Positions 10,601 to 18,276 of a DNA stretch of 64,000 nucleotides are shown one piece after another. Each line of letters opens with the position of its first letter. The stretch's first letter is position 1. Source of the stretch: Pontibacter ramchanderi (GTDB lineage Bacteria > Bacteroidota > Bacteroidia > Cytophagales > Hymenobacteraceae); the NCBI RefSeq assembly GCF_002846395.1, contig NZ_PJMU01000002.1, positions 62,001-126,000 on the forward strand. Direction: 5' to 3'. The translations under genes were made by a program, and so were the position numbers. The notes beneath the pieces are model-generated. The model was given only the letters and a program-made list of their open reading frames with translations, did not search any database and was not told the DNA's origin.

Positions 10601-13600
10601 TGTGATGCGGTGCGTGCCGGCCAGCACATTGCTGATGGTCACACTGCCCTGGAAAGTACCACCGTTGAGGCTGTACTGATAAGGGGCTGTGCCCCCTGCC
10701 ACGTTAGTAACCGTTACTGAACCGTTGGCGCTGCCGCAGGTAGATGCTTTGGAGGATAGTGTCAGGTCAGATGGTCCGGCGATGTCTGTTACTTCAATCT
10801 CCTGCGTGGCTGTACAACCATTGGCATCTTTCACGGCAATGGTATAAGTACCAGCAGCCAGATTTGTGAAGCCGGTGCCTGTTTGGAAAGTACCGCCGTT
10901 GAGGCTGTAAGAGAACGGAGCAGTACCACCATTTACGTTGCTAACGGCTATGCTACCATTGCTGGCGCCGCACTTAGATGATTGCGCATTTGCCGTGAAT
11001 ACAGGGCCTGCTACATCCGTTACTGTAAATGACTTGGTAAAGGTACAGCCGTTGGCGTCTTTCACGGTAATGGTATGCGTGCCAGCCATCAGCCCCGTGA
11101 AGGTAGCCTCACTCTGGAAAGCAGTTCCGTCTATACTATAGGTATAGCCTTCTTTCCCGCCGGTCACACTTGTTACAGTCAGGGTGCCATTCGGATTACC
11201 GCAGCTCGATGAAACAGCTGAAGCAGCAATGTCAGATGGACCGGCTACATTGCTCACAGCCACCTGGCGCGATACCACGCAACCTTTGCTGTCGCGCACC
11301 CAAACGGTATGCGTTGTAGCTGAGAATCCGGTAAGGGTAGCGCTGTTGCTGAAGCTCTGACCGTCTTTGCTGTACTGGTATGGAGCCGTACCACCAGTCA
11401 CTGTACCTACCGTAATCGTACCGTTACTGTTGCCGCAGGTAGATGGATTGGTGGTGAAGGCGAAAGATGTCGGCACGTTTGTACCCACTGTCACCGGTCT
11501 GGTCACGGTACAGCCATTGGCGTCCTTCGCCGTCACGGTATAAGTTCCTGCCGCCAGACCGGAGAACACCTTGCCAGCCTGGAACGTGGTACCGTTGATG
11601 GAGTAAGACATGGTACCGGTGCCGCCTGTCACAGTGCCCACAGTAATGGTACCGTCGTTGTTCTGGCAGCTGGCAGCCTGTGCGGTAGCCGTCACTGCTG
11701 ACGGGCCAGCCACATTGGTCAGGGTGAAAGATTTGGCGAATGTACAGCCTTTGGCATCTTTCACGGTAACGGTGTGCGCACCCACGGCCAGACCAGTAAA
11801 GGTAGCCGAAGCCTGAAAATTCACGCCATCGCGGCTATAGGTATAGCTACCTGTTCCGCCCGTCACGCCCGTTACGGTGATTTGGCCGTTCGCAGCGCCA
11901 CAAGTGGTATTCTCCACAGTGGCGGCAAAGTTGCTCGGACCAGCCACGTCACCTACTGTCACCTCTTTTGTAATAGTACAGTTGTTGGCATCTTTCACCG
12001 CAATGGTATAGGTGCCAGCCAGCAGACCTGTGAAAACATTGGAGCTCTGGAAGCTGCCTCCGTTGAGGGCATAGGTCTTGGTGCCGGTGCCGCCTGTTAC
12101 AGCTCCTACCGTGATGGACCCGTTCGCACCACCGCAACTAGAGGAAGCAGTCGTGTAGGCAAAGTCTGATGGACCTGGCACATTGCTGATATTCACAGAT
12201 TTTGAGATCGTACAACCACGGGCATCCTGTACTGTGATGGTATAAGTTCCTTCGGCCAAACCAGTCAGTGTCGCATTGTCCTGGAAGGTAGTGCCGTTGC
12301 TGCTATACTTATAAGGTGCCACCCCGCCTACAACATTACTCACTACAACAGAACCGTTCGGGTTTCCGCAGGTCGCCGCAGCTGGTGTAACTGTAAAATC
12401 GGTCGGCATTACCTGCTCTACACGCACACTGGCCGTAGTGGTACAACCGTTGGCATCTTTTGCCGTCAGGGTATAGTTGCCGGAGGCCAGGCCTGTAAAG
12501 GTTGTGCCAGCCTGGAACGTGGTGCCGTTGATAGAGTAAGACATGGTGCCGGTGCCGCCCGTTACGGTGCCTGCCGTAATGGTACCGTCGTTGTTGCGGC
12601 AGCTGGCAGGTTGGGCTGTAACAGCTACTGCTGTAGGTCCGGCCACATTTGTTACCGCTACAGACTTAGAGAATGTACAGCCATTGGCATCTCGTACTGC
12701 GATGGTGTAAGTACCCGCCGCCAGACCCGTAAAGGTAGCTGAGGACTGGAAAGCGCCGCCGTTAATGGAGTAAGAGAAGGTTCTGTTCCCGCTCGAAACA
12801 ACATTGCTCACCACGATCTGCCCGTTGCTGTTGCCACAGGTAGAGGCAGTTGGTGTGGCCGTGAAGTTGGTTGGTCCAGGTATGTTGGATATGACCACTG
12901 ACTTGCTGAACACGCAACCTTTTGAGTCGCGCACCCACACAGTATGTGTGCCAGCCAGGAAACCAGTCAACGTAGAAGAGGCCTGGTAAGTCTGTCCGTC
13001 TTTGCTATACGCCAGCGTGCCGACACCACCTACTACATCCGAGATAGCCACAGAACCGTTTGCGCTACCGCAGGTTGACGCGGTTGGCGTTACCGTAAAG
13101 TTGGTGATGGTAGCCTGCGCCACTGTAACCGTCGTCGTGATAATACAGCCGTTGGCATCCTTTGCAGTTACAGTATAAGTTCCTGCGGCCACGCCGGAGA
13201 ATTCCTTGCTAGCTTGGAAGGTGGTACCGTTGATGGAGTAAGACATGGTACCGGTGCCGCCTGTTACGGTGCCTGCCGTAATGGTACCGTCGTTGTTCTG
13301 GCAGCTGGCAGGAGTTGAAGAGGCCGTAACCGCACTTGGGCCAGGCACATTGGTCAGTGTGAAAGACTTGGCAAACGTACAACCGTTGGCGTCTTTTACG
13401 GTGATGGTGTGATTGCCCGGCGCAAGATTGCTGAAAGTATTGGAAGACTGGAAGTTCGTGCCGTCTTTGCTATAGGTATAGGTACCTGTTCCGGCAGTCA
13501 CTCCCGTCACGACGATGCGGCCATTGCTGGCGCCACAGGTGGGGTTGGTAGGCGTGGCCGCAAAATCTGATGGGCCCGTCACCTCTGTTATGGTAAGCGA

Positions 13601-15013
13601 CTGCGATATGGCACAGCCTTTTTCATCTGCTACGGTTACAGTGTAGCTACCGGCAGACAATCCATTGATCGAAGCTGTAGTAGCCCCATTGCTCCACAGG
13701 TAGCGCACGGCACCCTGGGCGCCTGTTACATTCGCTGTGATCGTGCCTTTCGTACCGTTACAGATTACGGGCGTACCCTCCAGGGCCACTGTCATATTAT
13801 AAAAGGTGATCAGCACCTCATCGCGCACCGGCGAGCAGTTTCCGTTGCCAGTCGATGTGAGGGTGAGCCGTACGGAACCTCTGCTGATGTCAGCTGCTGA
13901 AGGGGTATAAATGGCATTGAGGTCATCGGCGTTGGAGAAAGAACCAGTTCCGCTCGTACTCCAGCGGCCACCAAGCGCTGCTGTGATCGTACCTGCCAGT
14001 TGTACTGTGCCAGAGGAACAGGCCAGTTGATCAGGTCCTGCATTAGCTGTCAGGTTGGTCACTACCTCCACGGAGGCCGAGAATTCACGGCAATTCGGAT
14101 AGTTGCGGTTGCGCACTTCCAGCTTGTAGGTACCAATAGTAGTCGCAGCGTAACTTTGGCTGTTACCGACCTGGTTTCCGCTGGGGTCATACCAGATGTA
14201 GTCAAAAACGCCGTCTCCCCCGGTTACATTACCCGTTAAAAGAACACTTCCTCCGCCAGGGCAAATAATGGCTGGTTGAGGCCCTATGGTAATAACAGGA
14301 GGCGGGTAGAACCAAACGCGCACCACATCGCAGTAAGGCAATGAGGAGCAGGGCGAAGCCACCGAGCGGCCACACACTTCATAGTCAACGAAGGCTGGAG
14401 CATTTTCATCAGGTGTCACTGTCACCTCAGAAACACCACTGGTAGCACTCAGGTATTTGTTATAGATGCCGCCGCCCGTAATATCTCTCCATACGATGGA
14501 GGCTTCTTCGAAAGCAATTGGGGCTTTCAGTATGGCACTACAGCCAGCTGTAACAGAAATATCATTTTGGGGCTCGAAGGCGGCAATGGATTTGATTCTG
14601 AATGAGCCCTTCGCATTACCCGGCATACACAGCGTAAGAATGTGGGGACCTGTACCGTCCACGCAAATTGGCTGGCCTACGGGGACCTGAGGGCCACAAT
14701 CGATCTGGTATCCCATAGATCCGGAAGGAACTGGTCCATCGGTAATCTCGAACTCCAGGCCAGCCGCGTTCCTGTCCAGAATGATATTGAACTGGACGCA
14801 GTTCTCGTTGCTTTCTGCCCCGCAAAGCTGTCCCCTTCTATTTACTGACCCTGAATCCCAAACTCCGTTGGGTTTACCAGTCAAGTCTACCGTGAAGGTA
14901 GGCACCTGGTTATTCCCTTGCGCAAACACATTTGGGGAGGCTAGCAGCTGTAGCATCCCTAAAAGTAAAATCGCAAGAAGATGGGTAAATTTTCGAGTAG
15001 AGTTTATTTCCAT
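4679..15013 (-). CDS. Giant SprB-like repeat adhesin with T9SS type B sorting domain
   Basis: This 3444-residue protein is the largest gene in the window. Residues about 1-31 form a signal peptide (ending NVFAQG). Residues about 32-400 are non-repeat domains including a PKD/Ig-like stretch (ANAGPDQLACSSGTVQLAG). One divergent SprB repeat follows, and then about 37 units of 76-78 residues from about residue 480 to 3355, each with the pattern CG..NG ... YTYS.DG..FQ ... AG.YTITVKDANGC. The last about 90 residues (IPNGFTPNGDGIND ... NRWG ... WDGTHNGKRLPDGTYYA) are the gliding-associated C-terminal domain used as a type B secretion signal. It is probably a cell-surface adhesin for gliding or attachment. 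The ATG at 15013 begins the signal peptide. The PorP/SprF gene downstream is its likely partner. Confidence 0.92.
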   Translation of the reverse strand: MEINSTRKFTHLLAILLLGMLQLLASPNVFAQGNNQVPTFTVDLTGKPNGVWDSGSVNRRGQLCGAESNENCVQFNIILDRNAAGLEFEITDGPVPSGSMGYQIDCGPQVPVGQPICVDGTGPHILTLCMPGNAKGSFRIKSIAAFEPQNDISVTAGCSAILKAPIAFEEASIVWRDITGGGIYNKYLSATSGVSEVTVTPDENAPAFVDYEVCGRSVASPCSSLPYCDVVRVWFYPPPVITIGPQPAIICPGGGSVLLTGNVTGGDGVFDYIWYDPSGNQVGNSQSYAATTIGTYKLEVRNRNYPNCREFSASVEVVTNLTANAGPDQLACSSGTVQLAGTITAALGGRWSTSGTGSFSNADDLNAIYTPSAADISRGSVRLTLTSTGNGNCSPVRDEVLITFYNMTVALEGTPVICNGTKGTITANVTGAQGAVRYLWSNGATTASINGLSAGSYTVTVADEKGCAISQSLTITEVTGPSDFAATPTNPTCGASNGRIVVTGVTAGTGTYTYSKDGTNFQSSNTFSNLAPGNHTITVKDANGCTFAKSFTLTNVPGPSAVTASSTPASCQNNDGTITAGTVTGGTGTMSYSINGTTFQASKEFSGVAAGTYTVTAKDANGCIITTTVTVAQATITNFTVTPTASTCGSANGSVAISDVVGGVGTLAYSKDGQTYQASSTLTGFLAGTHTVWVRDSKGCVFSKSVVISNIPGPTNFTATPTASTCGNSNGQIVVSNVVSSGNRTFSYSINGGAFQSSATFTGLAAGTYTIAVRDANGCTFSKSVAVTNVAGPTAVAVTAQPASCRNNDGTITAGTVTGGTGTMSYSINGTTFQAGTTFTGLASGNYTLTAKDANGCTTTASVRVEQVMPTDFTVTPAAATCGNPNGSVVVSNVVGGVAPYKYSSNGTTFQDNATLTGLAEGTYTITVQDARGCTISKSVNISNVPGPSDFAYTTASSSCGGANGSITVGAVTGGTGTKTYALNGGSFQSSNVFTGLLAGTYTIAVKDANNCTITKEVTVGDVAGPSNFAATVENTTCGAANGQITVTGVTGGTGSYTYSRDGVNFQASATFTGLAVGAHTVTVKDAKGCTFAKSFTLTNVAGPSAVTATAQAASCQNNDGTITVGTVTGGTGTMSYSINGTTFQAGKVFSGLAAGTYTVTAKDANGCTVTRPVTVGTNVPTSFAFTTNPSTCGNSNGTITVGTVTGGTAPYQYSKDGQSFSNSATLTGFSATTHTVWVRDSKGCVVSRQVAVSNVAGPSDIAASAVSSSCGNPNGTLTVTSVTGGKEGYTYSIDGTAFQSEATFTGLMAGTHTITVKDANGCTFTKSFTVTDVAGPVFTANAQSSKCGASNGSIAVSNVNGGTAPFSYSLNGGTFQTGTGFTNLAAGTYTIAVKDANGCTATQEIEVTDIAGPSDLTLSSKASTCGSANGSVTVTNVAGGTAPYQYSLNGGTFQGSVTISNVLAGTHRITVRDANNCTFTKEIVVTDVAGPSDLTATMVASTCGASNGTITVTNVTGGESGYTYSKDGVNFQTETTLTGFAAGTHAITVKDANGCTFTKSVEVTNIGGPTAVAVSATPASCNDNDGTITAGAVTGGTAPYTYSIDGTTFQTGTSFTGLAAGSYTLTAKDASGCIVTRTVNVDTNVPTNFAHTTVPSTCGRSDGSITVGAVTGGTGTYTYSINNGGFQSGTTFTGLAAGAHRITVRDAKGCVFTKSVTLENVEGPQFSAATTNTTCGNNNGSISIGAVTGGVAPYTYSIDGSSFQSTTTFANIKAGEYAVSVKDANGCIGTVTVQVQDIAGPSDFTLAGASSTCGNRNASIQISDVVGGTAPYTYSKDGTNFQTSANFGSLAAGEYTITVKDANGCFIAKTIEVTDIPGPSELILSSTSSTCGSANGVITVSGVTGGTAGYTYSINGGAFQTSTRFESVLAGKHTVTVKDANGCTLSREITVTDIAGPSDLAATAKATTCGASNGELTITGTTGGTAPYTYSKDGVNFQSELTLTGFAAGTHTITVKDANGCTFEKAFEITNVGGPTAVAATSGAASCADNDGTITAGTVTGGVAPYQYSINGTTFQSGTAFTGLASGSYTLTVRDANGCIVTRAVTINKNIPTNFATTTTATTCGSNNGTITVGDVTGGFAPYTYSKDGTNFQASATLTGFVAGTHTITVKDAKGCTYAMQVQVSDIPGPSELAITLKASTCGDPNASFNITGVTGGTAPYTYSIDGTNFQSASSFAALATGTYNVTVKDANGCTYTQAVTLENIPGPVAFVATAQSSSCGRANGSVTVSGIELGTAPYTYSKDGVNFQTSATLTGLLAGEHTITVKDANGCTVAKVVRIEDVPGPSDMTLASTSSTCGSANGTISVPGVTGGTAGYTYSINGSDFQSGTAFASVLAGTYTVTVRDANGCTFSKEIVVTNIAGPADLVATAKSSTCGAANGELTLTNVSGGTAPYSYSIDGVNFQASATFTGLLAGNHTITVKDANGCTFAKAFSVTDIAGPSAVAVSAQAATCADNDGRITAGAVTGGTAPYQYSLNGGAFQTSTAFTALASGEYTLTVRDANGCETTTTVKVDKDGPGSFVAATNNSTCGSDNGSIRVTSVNGGVAPYTYSLNGGAFQSGASFSGLVAGTYTITVKDANNCTHTETITITNVAGPSDLTASAQNTTCGNSNGQISVSNVAGGTAPYTYSINGTNFQSSANFTSLAAGEYLVTVKDANGCTFAKAVTVTNTDGPSGFATTTKASTCGASNGSVTIGAVTGGRAPYTYSKDGTNFQTSAELTGMAAGNHTVYIKDANGCVFGKAIIIENIAGPTEFALTATTATCGEANGSITASGVKGGTAPYTYSLNGGAFQSDAAFAAVAPGEHTITVRDANGCTIEKKVVVENVAGPSALTANTTAASCNANDGTITVAQVTGGAAPYTYSINGSAFQASAAFAALAPGEYEVTVKDANGCSTLTTVTVGQKGPKEATVTANKAACGVSNGSITVTAVDGGTAPYTYSLNGGSFQSAATFANLAAGAYTITIKDAEGCTITVEQAVSNNGGVESFTATGTDASCGERNGRIAISEIVGGNAPYTYSLDGTNFVTDATFTGLAEGEYTVYVKDASGCLLTETVTLQNSPMLTNAKFTVSAATCGDKAGEVTVTEVTGGTAPYTYSLDGTNFSASATLENVAAGSYTLIVKDAKGCTFSVPVTVAGMSSKVANVSHISCFGEKNGVILIEATGGDANTEYSIDNGKTFQKSPEFTGLAKGTYQVVTRFSSTCTITLGAVEIKEPAALQVEMAVTDGKPSQPNSGSAKVSAISGGTAPYVYSLNGGEFVNESEFLNLRGGKHYLKVRDANGCITEVEFEVISLGELDIPNGFTPNGDGINDTWVIRNLPETFPNCRVTVYNRWGSPVFESKGYGKEWDGTHNGKRLPDGTYYAIIEFGDDTPAVKTSVTIMR
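4953..13577 (-). repeat. Array of about 37 SprB-type protein repeats (about 233 bp period)
   Basis: Within the adhesin gene the same roughly 77-codon unit recurs without interruption. Most units begin GPS or GPT and end TNVA, TDIA or similar. A second type begins GP(S/T)AVA and carries (S/T)C..NDGTITAG; it recurs at DNA positions near 6280, 7450, 8850, 10245, 11645, 12578 and 13280. Almost every unit has exactly two cysteines, one in the CG..NG segment and one in NGC. The last unit (near VTDGKPSQPNSGSAKV) lacks the first cysteine. Confidence 0.9.
7515..11708 (-). repeat. Higher-order repeat: three 1.4-kb superunits of six adhesin repeats
   Basis: Counting the unit types in order, three consecutive blocks of six share the same order: an NDG-type unit, a PT(S/N)F unit, two variable GP units, a GPS(D/E) unit with STCGSANG, and a GP(S/A)DL unit with TTCGASNG or a close variant. 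Their approximate borders on the DNA are 11708-10310, 10309-8912 and 8911-7515, each about 1397 bp. A further six-unit stretch (7514 to about 6110) follows the pattern less exactly. Confidence 0.75.
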
Positions 15014-15546
15014 ACAGGCGGGTTTAGTGTTTCAATTGCTTCAAAGGTCTTCATAAGCTGATAAAATAGGTTTGACTGCATAAAGTAACACATCTGGCGA
15101 AGGCTAAACCTAAAACCAAAATATAACTTTACTTACAAGCATTTTTAATGAAATTAAACTAATTAAACTATGTTAAGAATTTATAAAATATAATTTATTC
15201 AAAAATTATTTTATGCTTTAGTGTTGTAATTGCTTGAATAAAGCGCCTGTAAAAGCCTATGATACTTATACTACACAGGTTTACATTAAAGCCAGACTCG
15301 ATTTCACATTATTAGCAAGTCAAATCTATGCAAAATTTATTTAATAGAAAGGAATAAATAATCAAAAGGTAACTATACTTTTTCGAAGTTTACTCTTAAA
15401 TATACATATCTTTTGATATATGCATGAATTCTGTGAATTTTCACAGTTCACTAAATGTTATGAACTATTCTATCAGGGGATGTTTTTAGTAAAACCTCTC
15501 GCAATCCATTACCTTTGCAAATCACTTACCTAAGATAAATGCTGAT
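15014..15546. other. AT-rich intergenic region between the adhesin gene and a divergent operon
   Basis: About 530 bp without a gene, clearly richer in A and T than the neighbouring coding DNA, most of all between 15060 and 15480. It must hold the promoter of the adhesin-porP unit (minus strand) and of the 15547 gene (plus strand). I found several near matches to the -7 element with one base too many in the spacer on the minus strand (for example 15117, 15200, 15333), but no full match, so the adhesin promoter is not located. Confidence 0.6.
15510..15518 (+). promoter_or_regulatory. Candidate Bacteroidota -7 element (TACCTTTGC)
   Basis: The sequence fits TAnnTTTG, the -7 element of the main sigma factor in this phylum, and lies 29 bp before the ATG at 15547. 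No TTG is present at the expected -33 spacing, so this is a half match. Confidence 0.45.
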
Positions 15547-16089
15547 ATGAGCGCCAAAAGCTTCGAGCTATTACTCCAGACTGCCTACGCACCAGAAACT
15601 CCACAAGTATTCGAGGAGTCAGCACTTGCTGTATACCAGAAATTAGAGCAGGCCCTGAAACAGTCCCGCATGGGCAGAGGAGAGAAAGTAGCCGAAGAGG
15701 TGGGGTACCGGTTTGAGCGCCTGCGATTGGGTGTAGCGATCGCTCTCATTAAGGCCTATGCCCGCTTGGCTGACAATGAAGGCGCCAAAGATGTGCTGGC
15801 TTTGCTGCTAGAAGCCGTTAAGGCAAAAAACACCCGCGAAATTGACAAGATCATTCAGAAGAAGATTGCGCTTTTCGACAACCTCTACCACGAGATTTTT
15901 GTGAACGAGCAGCGGGAACACCTGCTTGCCCTGTTTGAGCAAACCCTGGATGCCACCTCGAAGGAGGAGCTGGACGAGCTGATACTGGAAGGGTTGGAAG
16001 CGCTGCAGGATATCGATTTTGACGCTCCACAGGCAGATGACGACGATGACGAGCTGCTTGACGAGGACTTCCTGAAAAGCATCCAGTAA
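15547..16089 (+). CDS. Unknown helical protein with acidic tail
   Basis: The 180-residue product has no signal peptide or membrane segment and looks entirely helical. Its last 30 residues are strongly acidic (QADDDDDELLDEDF). I do not recognise a family. A coding region in this frame is supported by codon-like composition, a -7 promoter element upstream, and tight coupling to the next gene (21 bp gap). The acidic end may simply keep the protein soluble or mediate binding to a basic partner; both are guesses. Confidence 0.75.
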   Translation: MSAKSFELLLQTAYAPETPQVFEESALAVYQKLEQALKQSRMGRGEKVAEEVGYRFERLRLGVAIALIKAYARLADNEGAKDVLALLLEAVKAKNTREIDKIIQKKIALFDNLYHEIFVNEQREHLLALFEQTLDATSKEELDELILEGLEALQDIDFDAPQADDDDDELLDEDFLKSIQ

Positions 16090-16110
16090 TTACGTAACGC
16101 CATTGGGTCT

Positions 16111-16509
16111 ATGGAAATCACACTGACTACTCCTGCCCTGCTTTTTCCGGCCATTTCGCTGTTGCTGCTGGCTTATACCAACCGCTTTATGGCTCTTGCC
16201 AATTTGATCCGCAGCCTGAAAACCAGGTACGCCACCACACAAAGCCGGCTGGTGTACGGACAGATTGAAAATCTGCGAACCCGATTGGTGCTCATCCGCA
16301 ACATGCAGGGCTTCGGTATTGCCAGCATGTTCGGCTGCGTGTTTTGCATGTTCATTCTCTTTGCGGGCTACAACACGGTTGGCAAGTATACCTTCGGCCT
16401 CAGCCTTTTGCTGCTCATGATCTCACTGGCACTTGCCCTGCGCGAAATCCAGATATCTGTAAAGGCCCTGGAGCTGGAGTTGAACGACCTGGAAGAGAGT
16501 GCTACGTAG
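16111..16509 (+). CDS. DUF2721 family membrane protein
   Basis: The 132-residue protein has an N-terminal hydrophobic segment (PALLFPAISLLLLAYTNRF), a conserved charged loop (ANLIRSLKTRY ... ENLRTRLVLIRNMQ), and two further membrane helices (about 70-115). This layout and the LANLIR-like loop match DUF2721 (PF11026), small inner-membrane proteins of unknown role. It lies 21 bp after the acidic helical protein and is probably co-transcribed with it. Confidence 0.75.
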   Translation: MEITLTTPALLFPAISLLLLAYTNRFMALANLIRSLKTRYATTQSRLVYGQIENLRTRLVLIRNMQGFGIASMFGCVFCMFILFAGYNTVGKYTFGLSLLLLMISLALALREIQISVKALELELNDLEESAT

Positions 16510-16621
16510 CATAAACAGCATACCATGCTTGTTCTACTGCTATACTCTTCTCCACTAACCTTGCCAATACCTCTCGATGGTCCCCAACATAAGAAGCTAA
16601 AATAACTTTACCATCATTGCG

Positions 16622-16630
16622 TAACTTTGC
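16622..16630 (+). promoter_or_regulatory. Candidate -7 element (TAACTTTGC) upstream of queA
   Basis: It matches TAnnTTTG and lies about 86 bp before the chosen queA ATG. A TTG is not found at the -33 spacing. It is followed by a mini-repeat-like stretch (taagttaaaagttatgag) at 16638-16655. Confidence 0.4.
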
Positions 16631-16715
16631 GCTGTATTAAGTTAAAAGTTATGAGTTAAGAATGAGAAATCTATTCACAGACTCATATCTCTATATTCTT
16701 ACTTACCTCAATTTC

Positions 16716-17930
16716 ATGCATACCAACCCGAAGAATCTGGCCATAAAGGATTTTGTGTACGAGCTGCCGGATGAGCGCATAGCCAAGTTTCCCCTGCCGG
16801 AGCGTGACCAGTCCAAGCTACTCTATTACCAGCACCACACCATAAGCGACCACACCTTTACGGAGCTGCCTGAGTTGTTGCCTACCGGTAGTCTGCTGGT
16901 ATTCAACAACACAAAGGTGGTGCAGGCAAGGCTCATTTTTCATAAGCCAACCGGAGGTGCGGTCGAGATTTTCTGTCTGGAGCCCGTGGCCCCGCACCGC
17001 GAAGTGCAACTGGCCATGCAGCAGACCGGGAGTTGCACGTGGAAATGCCTGGTGGGTAATAACAAGCGCTGGAAAGAAGGTCCCTTGAGCCTACACTTTG
17101 AAGGCGGAACGGTGACAGCCGAGCGGGAAACCCAACAGGACGGGCATTTCCTGATTCGCTTTGCCTGGACACCCGCTCAACTGACTTTTGCCGAAGTGCT
17201 GGAGCGCTGTGGCCGCTTACCGCTGCCCCCTTACCTCAACCGCGAGCTTACCCCTGAGGACCGCACCCGTTACCAGACCATTTATGCCCGTAACGAAGGC
17301 GCGGTGGCTGCCCCTACCGCCGGCCTTCATTTCACAGACAACGTGATGGCTGACCTGCAAGCCAAAGGTATAGACAGCACCTACCTGACCTTGCACGTGG
17401 GAGCCGGCACCTTCAAACCCGTGAAAGCCGATACCATGGAAGCCCATGAAATGCACGCCGAGCAGCTGATGGTGTCGAGGCATGTGGTGGACCAGTTGCT
17501 AAGTCACCTTGGCAGGCCGCTTATACCTGTGGGCACCACTTCCATGCGTAGTCTCGAGAGCCTGTATTGGCTAGGCACTTTGCTCCTGCAACAGCCTGAG
17601 CTGAAACCCGAAGAACTGCACGTAACACAATGGCTGCCCTACGAAACCAGTACGCCACCTGCCACGAAGGACGCACTGCACGCGTTGCTCGACTACATGG
17701 CCCGCCACCAGACCGAACACTTGCATGCCAGCACCCAGATCATCATCGCGCCAGGCTATAGCTTTAAAGTATGCAACGGATTGGTTACCAACTTTCACCA
17801 GCCAGAGAGTACGCTATTATTGCTGGTTGCCGCTCTCATCGGCGAAGACTGGAAACAGGTATACCGGCACGCGCTGGACAACGGTTATCGTTTCCTGAGC
17901 TACGGCGACAGCTCGCTGTTGCTGCCATAA
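16716..17930 (+). CDS. queA: tRNA preQ1(34) S-adenosylmethionine ribosyltransferase-isomerase
   Basis: The enzyme transfers and isomerises the ribosyl group of S-adenosylmethionine onto preQ1 in tRNA, giving epoxyqueuosine. The protein shows the family features YELPDERIAKFPLPERDQSKLL at its start, LVFNNTKVVQARL, AAPTAGLHFT and VGTTSMRSLESL. An open frame continues upstream to 16662, but I chose the ATG at 16716 (MHTNPKNLAI), because the family begins close to this point and the 18 extra residues look like translated spacer. That gives 404 residues, normal for this phylum. No other queuosine gene is nearby. Confidence 0.93.
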   Translation: MHTNPKNLAIKDFVYELPDERIAKFPLPERDQSKLLYYQHHTISDHTFTELPELLPTGSLLVFNNTKVVQARLIFHKPTGGAVEIFCLEPVAPHREVQLAMQQTGSCTWKCLVGNNKRWKEGPLSLHFEGGTVTAERETQQDGHFLIRFAWTPAQLTFAEVLERCGRLPLPPYLNRELTPEDRTRYQTIYARNEGAVAAPTAGLHFTDNVMADLQAKGIDSTYLTLHVGAGTFKPVKADTMEAHEMHAEQLMVSRHVVDQLLSHLGRPLIPVGTTSMRSLESLYWLGTLLLQQPELKPEELHVTQWLPYETSTPPATKDALHALLDYMARHQTEHLHASTQIIIAPGYSFKVCNGLVTNFHQPESTLLLLVAALIGEDWKQVYRHALDNGYRFLSYGDSSLLLP

Positions 17931-18132
17931 TACCCTAAGGTCCCGTGTGTGTCGAACGAACCACTTTATTTGAGGCTTATCAGTTGCAAAGCAAGGTATA
18001 GAAAGTCGGAGTCAGGTAATAATGAACACGGGAAATGCCATCGCTCAGGCATACAACAAGGTATAGCCCAGCTATCGGTATAGACGCTCATAGGCCTTTT
18101 ATATGCTGTGAGGTCATTTAAAGAGCTTCTAC
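17931..18132. other. Spacer without a gene between queA and the M28 peptidase
   Basis: Together with the terminator that follows, it forms a 346-bp convergent spacer. I see no gene. It contains three copies of the recurrent GGTATA word (near 17995, 18060 and 18076). Confidence 0.6.
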
Positions 18133-18171
18133 AAAAAAGCCAGTTCTGTTAGAGTACAGAACTGGCTTTTT
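18133..18171. terminator. Bidirectional terminator between queA and the M28 peptidase gene
   Basis: A stem of about 15 bp (aaaagccagttctgt / acagaactggctttt) has A-rich and T-rich ends, so it can serve both convergent genes. Confidence 0.85.
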
Positions 18172-18276
18172 GTTAATGATTTAAGCTGACTTCTTCCAGA
18201 CCGTGGAAGAGGCCTAATGCTGTTTATGCTATTAAATTACTGAAAGTCTTCAGTCAAATATCTTGCTGCTTGTGCC

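Noticed and set aside
4953-13577. Regular repeats suggesting a CRISPR array
   Set aside because: The period is about 233 bp, the repeats are in frame and encode SprB-type modules; there are no short constant repeats with unique spacers.
15885-16154. Serine-run protein on the minus strand
   Set aside because: It is the reverse reading of the acidic tail (GAC/GAG codons) of the 15547 gene.
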